Origin: Dermatemys mawii
Taxonomy: Eukaryota; Chordata; Testudines; Dermatemydidae
Reading direction: 5' to 3'
Length of the DNA stretch: 64,000 nt
Assembly: GCA_007922305.1 (NCBI GenBank)
Contig: ML677333.1
Span: 21,216,949-21,280,948, forward strand
Below are positions 57,305 to 64,000 of this stretch, in pieces. The notes under the pieces are model-generated. The model saw only the letters and a list, made by a program, of their open reading frames with translations. It was not told the origin of the DNA and did no database searches. Numbering within the stretch: the stretch's first letter is position 1; each line of letters opens with the position of its first letter. A program made the translations under genes and the position numbers.

Positions 57305-58055
57305 CCATCCCCTCAACACCTACATTACCTTCCCAACAGATCCTGGGCTGTAACTTGTACCATCATTCCTCTGCTTCTCCTGAGAATGAGAGGGTACCCC
57401 TTTTGCTTGCCTCCCTCCCTCCCTCCCACCCTTTCTCCAGGTGATAGCCCTCTGTTCCCACTTTTATCTACCCCACTTACCTTGCCAAGGCATAGCACCC
57501 TTCCTCTTTCTTTCCTCCCAAATACAGGCTCTAACCATCTGCCCTCTTGAAATCACAGACTGGCTAGTTCCTCCCTTCTTGTGCCTCAGCTTTCCTCTGA
57601 TTGGTTCCTGTTGCTGAGGGATGGGGGAAACTCTGCATCTAAATCACAAACCTTGTCGGGGGGATCCTGATTCTGCCCAGTAGGGTTATGAAGACAGCCT
57701 GCAAGAATATGCAGCTCTTAGCTCTGCTCCCTTTCAATGGAGGAAGTAGCTCACTTGAGGGGCAAGACCGCAACAAGTCCGGCCTGCCCCTTGCTCCCCT
57801 GGTGCACTCAGGTGCTCTTGTATTGATAAGACTGGATGCCACTAGTCCCTCATTCCCTGACTGCACTCTATGGTTCTGCATTAAGGAGCAGACTGTATCA
57901 GCCTTTTCTTTCCTCCTTCATACACTCCATTGCTTTCTCCATTGTGATGCTGGAGAGAAGGGAGAAAAGAAAGGCAATTGCAACAAAATCTTCTAGTTTT
58001 TAAAGGAAGGAATTAAGTGGATCTTATCCAGTAAACCCTTACTGGAAGCTTTCAC
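57305..58055. other. Unassigned sequence
   Basis: Pyrimidine-rich tracts (57,400-57,440) and a 102-residue plus-strand frame (57,688-57,996) opposite an 80-residue minus-strand frame. Neither shows a family motif or splice-like borders. Confidence 0.4.
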
Positions 58056-58061
58056 TATATA

Positions 58062-59006
58062 GGGCTTGGCTATACTTGCAAAACAGAGTGCACTAAAGAA
58101 TCAGAGGGGTAGCCGTGTTAGTCTGGAATTGCAGAAGTGACAAAGAGTCCTGTGGCACCTTAAAGACTAACTAAAAGTATTAAAGTATAAGCTTTCGTGG
58201 GCTAATACCAATGAAGTGGGTATTAGCCCATGAAAGCTTATGTTTTAATACTTTTAGTTAGTCTTTAAGGTGGCACAGGACTCTTTGTCACAGAGTGCAC
58301 TAAAGCTATGCAGTGTGCTCTAACTCACTCCCCCTCCACACTGGCAAGGCATATAGAGCGCTCTGACCCCGCGGCTAGAGCACTCCTGGTAATCCTAATT
58401 ATTCCTTGGCAAGAGGAATAATGTTTGATGCGTCTTGGCTCAGATGCCTCAGTGCAAACGAGGTTTTGCATTACTGCACTCTGATTGACCTCTGGAAATA
58501 TCCCATAATCCCCTTAGGTCAAGTGCCCCTCTTGTCATTGTTTTGAAATTGGCTGTCGGACTGCAGATATGCCCCTTCAAAGCTCCGTTTCTGACAGCTG
58601 GAATGCTTATCTGCTCAGGGGCAAAGCAACCATTATTCGGAAAGATTGCTTGTTTGAGTGAGTGAGAGAGAGGTGGGGGGAGGAGGGTCCTGAACATACA
58701 AGACAGTGTGCTGACACACTCTCAGCACCCCAGAAACCCACTCTCTCCCCCGACATACACACAACATAGTCCCTGTCACACTCTACCCCACCCCCCGCAT
58801 TTGAAAAGCACATTGAAAAGACCTTCAAATGGCTGCATAGCTGCCCATAGTGCACTGTTCCCAATGCTCCTGCGAATGCCACAAACGTGGCCATGCCAGT
58901 GCGCCTTCAGCCTTCAGTGTGGGCAGACTGGAGGGTTTTCTCTAGTGCGCTTTCCAAAGGCTGGTTTAACTCAAAGTGCTCTACATCTGCAAGTGTAGCC
59001 ATGCCC
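58062..59006. mobile_element. PIF/Harbinger-like element, second family member, carrying a PLE
   Basis: The inverted ends 'gggcttggctatacttgca' and 'tgcaagtgtagccatgccc' are flanked by the 3-bp duplication ATA (58,059-58,061 and 59,007-59,009). The interior shares 'ccacactggcaaggcatata' + 'gagcgct', 'aaaagcacattg' and 'acgtggccatgcc' with 43,799-44,470. Without the nested PLE and its duplication the element is about 738 bp. No transposase frame is present. The 96-residue plus-strand frame at 58,708-58,998 is within the repeat. Confidence 0.83.
58099..58290 (-). mobile_element. Fold-back Penelope-like tail insertion with 15-bp TSD
   Basis: The left half is the family B tail in antisense from its very 3' end ('cagaggggtagccgtgttag', 'agtcctgtggcaccttaaag', 'gtataagctttcgtgggct'). 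The right half repeats most of it inverted ('agcccatgaaagcttatg', 'gtctttaaggtggcacagga'). The arms are nearly perfect complements over about 75 bp with a short loop near 58,208-58,216. The perfect 15-bp direct repeat 'cagagtgcactaaag' flanks it (58,084-58,098 and 58,291-58,305). It is very little diverged, hence relatively young, and inserted in a Harbinger-like element. Confidence 0.92.
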
Positions 59007-59139
59007 ATAGATTCACTTTCCCCAGAAGTCCAATGTGACTATACCAGTTAGAAGTAACATAGACAGAAAAGTGGAAATGTTCTTGTATTTGACATACCTA
59101 GATTCATATGCCAGAAGGTGAATCTCATGTAGCAGTAAA

Positions 59140-59697
59140 GAGGTTATTTTACCTCTTTTGAGGCAGTGATGCAACCACTGCTGGAATAGTGTGTCTAGTT
59201 CTAGTGACCACAATTCAAGAAGGATATTAATAAATTGGAGAGAGTTCAGGGAAGAGCCACAAGAACAATTAAAGGATTAGAAAACATGCCTTGAAGTGGT
59301 AAACACTAGAAACTCAATCTATTTAGCTTAACAAAGAGAAGATCAAGGAGTGACTTGATCAGCGTCTATAAGTACCTACATGGGGAACAAATATTTGGTA
59401 ACAGGCTCTTCAGTCTGGCAGACAAAGGTATAATATGAAGCTAGATAGAGTCAGACTGGAAGTAAGGCATACTTTTTTTTACCAAAAGGAAATAACTCTC
59501 AGAACAATTTGCCAAAGGTTGTGATAGATACTCCATGGCTGGTGATTTTTAAATCAAGGTTAGATCTGTTTCTAAAAGATATGTTCTAGCTGAAACAGGA
59601 ATTGATTTGGGAAAGTTTTTGCCTGTCTTATTCACAAGATTGGACTTGATAATCGCAATGGACCCCTTCTGGCGTTTGAATCTGTTAATGAATTATG
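59140..59697 (+). mobile_element. CR1 LINE 3' end
   Basis: 'gaatagtgtgtctagttcta', 'aatctatttagcttaacaaa', 'cttgatcagcgtctataagt' and the terminus 'aatggaccccttctggcgtt' form a 5'-truncated plus-strand CR1 of the same subfamily as the minus-strand copy at 10,727. Frames are broken. Confidence 0.85.
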
Positions 59698-60163
59698 ATT
59701 ATCTAGTCTGACCTCCTGCATATCACTGACCATTGAATCTCCCTTAGTAATTTCTGCTTCAAGCCTCTATGTTAGATTCTTGTGGATTGGGATAGACATA
59801 TGACTGTTTTTATTATTTACATAGGGCCTTAGGTTAAAGGTGGTTATTAATAACAATCTGTTTTATGTTGTTCGGGTCTTAAAATATGGAGAAGAAACAC
59901 TTAAGATAAAAAAACATATTTAAAAACAAGAAATCAACTATGTTAACTCTGCTGTATATATGATCTGAATTTTCTACATGACAATTGTAGAAGTTGTGAA
60001 ATGATTCAACAATATAGTTATTTCATGCAGTACCGGTATGACAAATGTTAATCTGTTCAGTGCTTAAACATAATAATAGCAATATAAAGTTCATACAAAT
60101 ATGTTCTACAAGCCTTTGGCATTCTTTTCACATGAATCATTAGGCAAACTTAGTAATATAATT

Positions 60164-61700
60164 TTAAAATTGATGTGACTTTAGGAATCTATAATATATA
60201 GAGATCTTTTCCACTGTAAGATTGAATCCTGTATTGTAACTTCTGTCTTGAGTACTGCATGCCCAAGTAGAATTAGAGATAGCTGGAATGGTGTCTTTTG
60301 GAAGTTTCTGATAGATTTTTGCCAGGTGGAAAATGTCACTTGTTTTAAGTAGAGGAAGTGATGTATCACAAGCATATCTCAATTCCAGGTGGACCCTGTC
60401 CTTTTTGTGTTTGTCATCCACAGAACTTGCCAAATACATATCATTACACATCCTCGTGGATGATATAAAGGGTCTATTCATAATGCCAGACTCTCAGCTG
60501 ATATAAATTGAGGTAGTTGCATAGAAGTTACTAGAGACTTCAGGATGTCCGGATGCTTGATTTTTCTCCCAGCTCATCTGCTAGATACGTTGTATAACAG
60601 TTCTGTAGTAGTTTAGCTTTTTGTTATATCTTCTTCAAATTGCATTCCAACGCAAGCTCTGGCATGTTCCCTCCATTCTTTACTAACTTCCCAAATTGGT
60701 AAAAACTTCCTGATAGGCCCTTTTCAATAAGATCCAAAGGCTGAGCATTTGCAACTCTTTTGCGTAGCTCACAGTTTATGACACTCAAACTTCTTTCAGG
60801 ATTAAGGTTGTGGATGAATACTCGTTCCAACAGTTCTTCATTCATTTTGCGTAATGAAGCCAAACTTGAAAGTGCCTCCTTTTTTCATTCTGATAGCTTT
60901 TCACCAATGCTGGCAAAATAATCTTCAGTGTTTATGGTACTTGAGGTTTCAACATTGTACTCAAAAATCAAAAATCTATCCTTAGATACAAACTTTGATG
61001 GTAACTCGGTGACTTTCAAGAGGCAAACAAGATATGTCTTTCTCAAATCTTCATACAGCTGTTGGAGTATATTCTCTTACAAGAAGAATTAAGAGAGGGA
61101 TGGCTAAAAAAAGGCAATCCAAATACATTCTAACTTCTTGAATGCATCCGACAATGAAAGATAGTTGGTTTGTGACTACTTTTATACCTGAAGAAATGGC
61201 ATTTCATCCTTTTAGAGAGTGTGTGTGTTATTCCATGGGTTACAGTTAGTAAGTAATCTGTTGAACTGTTCATCTTTCAGACTAACCAGTCTGTTAAGTT
61301 TAGATGTTATGTGAACATTGTATTCTTCTCCATTGCTTGTGGTTGAAATCATAGTTTACCAGCCAGTGCCTGCTCAATCATGCTGTTGGCAATTGTGGAA
61401 TTTGGTAATAAGTTAGAGTAAATCTTACTTTGTCTAATTGCAGTCTCTAAATTTTCCCTGTGGTTTTTCTGAATTCTTTGGAACATTAGGGAGAGGTGGA
61501 CGTTACAAAACAGATGATCAGGAGCTGTGTATAATCCATAATTCTCAGCTTCAGAAATCTCTGGCATATAAAGTCATTACCATTTGGATGACAAATCAAT
61601 CTATTCAAAGATGTTGGAAAAATTATATTATAAAGATGCTACTTTCTAACTATCCTCTTGAAGACTGGTTCAGTTCTGATCTCAGACTTAAATTGAAGGT
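60164..61700 (-). pseudogene. Decayed protein-coding sequence, family not identified
   Basis: On the minus strand several blocks read like real protein but lie in different frames with stops between them. Block 1 (61,567-61,349) includes LFCNVHLSLMFQRIQKN. Block 2 (about 61,345-61,220) reads EEYNVHITSKLNRLVSLKDE. Block 3 (about 61,078-60,624) runs from LYEDLRKTYLVCLLKV through one stop to LERVFIHNLNPERSLSVIN and DLIEKGLSGSFYQFGKL. Block 4 (about 60,600-60,540) reads HPDILKSLVTSMQLPQF, and block 5 (60,481-60,164) reads HKKDRVHLELRYACD. Composition is balanced and charged, unlike chance frames in this AT-rich DNA. No introns are apparent, so a processed pseudogene or a dead transposon ORF are both possible. 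I do not recognise the family. Confidence 0.5.
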
Positions 61701-61704
61701 TAGT

Positions 61705-62148
61705 TGGGATTACTCCTGATTTACATCACAATAAATCAGAGCAGAGGCCCCAAGCTGAGGAATTTACAGTGCAATCTTGATAGATAACACAAAAAAATAA
61801 AGACATCACACCACCGATGTATGGGGAATCATGTGATGACAAAACAAAAAGGATTACTGTGACTATTCCTGGTGTTTCCTATGTTTTGCAGAATTCTATG
61901 GATAAGGTCAGAAATGAGTGAATACTCTCATAAATTGCATTTGTCTTGGTGGGCACCACTGGCCAATGGTTCAGCAGTAATTTTAAAGTTGTATTAATTG
62001 TGTATACCTTTCACGGCACACCAGGGGTGAAACTTTCATCTAAGCATAATGCCAGTAAAAGGCCTGTGTACCAAATAAAGTTCACATAAATCTCTCTGAA
62101 GTGAGATATTAGTGGTGCATATGCTTTTTGGTGACTGTAATTCTCAGT
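61705..62148. other. No recognisable feature
   Basis: Nothing recognised. A short stretch near 61,715-61,745 resembles the dispersed 'attactcctgatttaca' motif type. Confidence 0.4.
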
Positions 62149-62156
62149 CTGCCAAG

Positions 62157-62756
62157 CAGAGCTGTGTGGGAACTGAAATTTCTCTTCCACGGAAAATGTT
62201 GCAGGTCCAAAAAAGAAAAAAAACATTTGGAATCAGAACAAAAAGACAGAGATGTAAAATTTTTCATGGGAAGTATATAAAAAAAATCAGTTTCAGAAGA
62301 ACTAATATGTCATTTTTCAAAAAGTTCCAGTCCCATGTCCCAGGGCTTTTCAGCTCTCTGGATCTGCAGCAGCCTTTTGGGCAAGCATCAAGGAGCCTCA
62401 GAGCTGGGGTTTCCAGGGCTTTCTGAGTTCTCAGCAACCCGTTTATAGAGCCACTTGGAAGCCTGGGAGCCTGAGCTCACCAGGAGCTTGCCAGATGTGC
62501 TGCTGAGGTGCTGAGAGGCTGGAAGCCCTGGGATCCCCAGCTCTGTGGCAGTCCACCAGGTGAGCTGCTGAGGAACCCGGAAGTCCACAGAGCTTGATCT
62601 ACCTGGTAGCCAGCAGGCCATGCTGCTGAGGAGGCAGGAAAGAAAGCAGGTATCTTGTTGGAAACATGGCTGTTTTTTGTCAAAATCGAAACATTCCCAG
62701 TGGAATGTTTCAATTTTGATTAAAAATGGTTTGTTAGAAAATTGCCAACAGCTCTG
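62157..62756. mobile_element. hAT-like 600-bp non-autonomous element
   Basis: The ends 'cagagctgtgtggg' and 'ccaacagctctg' are inverted (CAGAGCTG). The 8-bp flanks ctgccaag (62,149-62,156) and ttgccaaa (62,757-62,764) match at 6 of 8. Near the right end is an internal palindrome, 'gaaacattcccagtgg' with 'ccagtggaatgtttc'. The middle (62,380-62,640) is GC-rich, with loose repeats of 'tgctgctgaggtgctgag'. The 128-residue minus-strand frame (62,388-62,774) runs through this repeat and past its end, so it is not a gene. Confidence 0.65.
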
Positions 62757-62769
62757 TTGCCAAACATAG

Positions 62770-64000
62770 AACACGATGGGTGATAGACCAGAATGAGGGA
62801 CACAAAAAATTACTCATGCAGGAATCTGAAATTGATGTGGGATTCTTTCCTTTGGAGAAAATAGCTCTTTCTATAATCTCAGTTTCATGATACTTTATTT
62901 TGGATGTAAATAAACACTTTTCAACAAGAAAAACCAAGAGAACACTGGTATTAAGATAACTTTGGAACTAAAATTAGTAACATTCTTTGAAAAGAAGTAC
63001 ACTTGAGAAATACGGTGGTGTCCCTCTGCAGAAGAGAATATTTCTCTCCTCATGGTTAGTTGGGCTTCCATCTCTTTTGTCTATTGCCATGCTCTGCTTT
63101 TCTTTGGCAACAGTTGTGTGGGAGTAAAGTGCAGGAGACATTATCTTTTGCTTCCCAGTCATTTGTGAAACTTGTTGTGCTTCAATCTAGATAAAGTCTG
63201 GTGAACTCCTGACTGTATATAATGTTAAATTAAGGACTTATTTTTTCAGTTGTGCTTGTAATTAATTTTGTTTGTCATTGTATTTATTAATTGTTGTAAA
63301 ATGCTCTGGGGTGCTTGACATGAAGGCATATGTCTCATTCTTTACTTTAAAACAGAATTGAAGAAAAATAAAATGAAAATTTCATCTGGACCATAGTTAT
63401 TGAAGGATGATGTATCTTTGATTTACAAAATAAATTAATTCATTACTTGGTCTTTTTTCAATTAAACGTTTTCTTCATTGAAAATCTGAAACAATTATTT
63501 GAGGGCTGCAGAGGCAGAAGTTGGGCTTGTCTGATGTTGGGCTTGTCAAATTATTGTGAACATTTTACTAAGGCAGTGATTTTTCTGCATTGTCAGTCAT
63601 CCATTCTTACTCTACATTAGTCTGGGACGCTGCTCGCAATGACATTGTCAAAAGCCTGTTAAATTGCTGTACATCTTAAATAGCTCCAATGCATCAATAT
63701 GGTAAAGGAAACAGGTCAGAATGAAGAATCTGTTCCATTCTTTCAGAAGAATGATATTCAGATGTTGTAAGCTAATTCTATATTCCATGGGAACTCATAT
63801 GAAGGAAGGTGTAAAATTGGAATTATACTCAAGGGCAAATCCTAAAGGAAATTAATTTGGACTAAGGATTGCAGAATTGGTCATTTAGGTTGGCTTATGT
63901 CATTAATCTACCAACATGATATTTTAAAATATAGATTCTGGCAGTTCTCTGAATTATTGTGTATAATTACTGTACCTGTTAGACACATGCAGAAAATGTA
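62770..64000. other. No recognisable feature
   Basis: AT-rich sequence to the window end. 'agaaaaataaaatgaaaatt' near 63,363 and similar A-rich tracts are not diagnostic. Confidence 0.45.

Noticed and set aside
62388..62774. 128-residue minus-strand frame, Ser/Pro/Trp rich
   Set aside because: It runs through the GC-rich part of a non-autonomous hAT-like element and beyond its end.
1..64000. CRISPR arrays, operons, phage or other microbial systems
   Set aside because: No regularly spaced repeats, no dense coding and clear vertebrate retroelements throughout; the sequence is eukaryotic.

Overview
This is vertebrate nuclear DNA, most likely from a turtle or a close archosauromorph relative. 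It is mostly AT-rich non-coding sequence crowded with interspersed repeats. The attribution rests on the mix of repeats I recognise: several CR1 LINE subfamilies, two Penelope-like (PLE) retroelement families, hAT-type and 3-bp-TSD (PIF/Harbinger-like) non-autonomous DNA transposons, several TG...CA LTRs and MIR-type SINEs. No search was run, so the family names are from memory and the host group is an inference. I see no intact protein-coding gene, rRNA, functional tRNA or CRISPR array. Every longer open frame either lies inside a repeat or looks like chance. The window is best read as intergenic or deep intronic DNA. The only gene-like items are one candidate 33-nt microexon (54,340-54,372) and a decayed protein-like stretch on the minus strand (60.2-61.7 kb) that I cannot name.

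Layout. 0-10 kb is the densest part. It holds a C-rich repeat, a CR1 with a possible 43-bp target duplication, a hAT element with a perfect 8-bp target duplication, a cluster of PLE copies in tandem and inverted order with an LTR inserted in one, a second LTR-like block, and a scrambled PLE. 10-13 kb is CR1 on both strands; a ~1 kb DNA transposon and a short fold-back PLE have inserted into the minus-strand CR1. 14.9-21.8 kb has a tRNA-like SINE, a ~1.2 kb LTR-like element, two MITEs, and a CR1 split by a complete 661-bp LTR with a 5-bp duplication. 22-35 kb is sparse: one MITE, one LTR, MIR relics and mostly nothing recognisable. 35.7-46.5 kb has a GC-rich hAT element, two related minus-strand LTR-like blocks, a short PLE tail, a hAT copy, a 737-bp LTR, a three-level nest (CR1 > hAT > Harbinger-like) and a CR1 3' end. 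46.5-56 kb is mostly unrecognised, with one LTR-like block and the microexon candidate. 56-59.7 kb is a CR1 broken by other repeats, a Harbinger-like element carrying a fold-back PLE, and another CR1. 60-64 kb has the decayed protein-like stretch and a 600-bp hAT element.

How it fits together. Nothing here acts as a pathway. The value is a layered insertion record: many junctions keep target duplications, so insertion order can be read directly. The most unusual signal is repeated short PLE 3'-tail insertions, several folded back on themselves, flanked by 10-15 bp perfect direct repeats.
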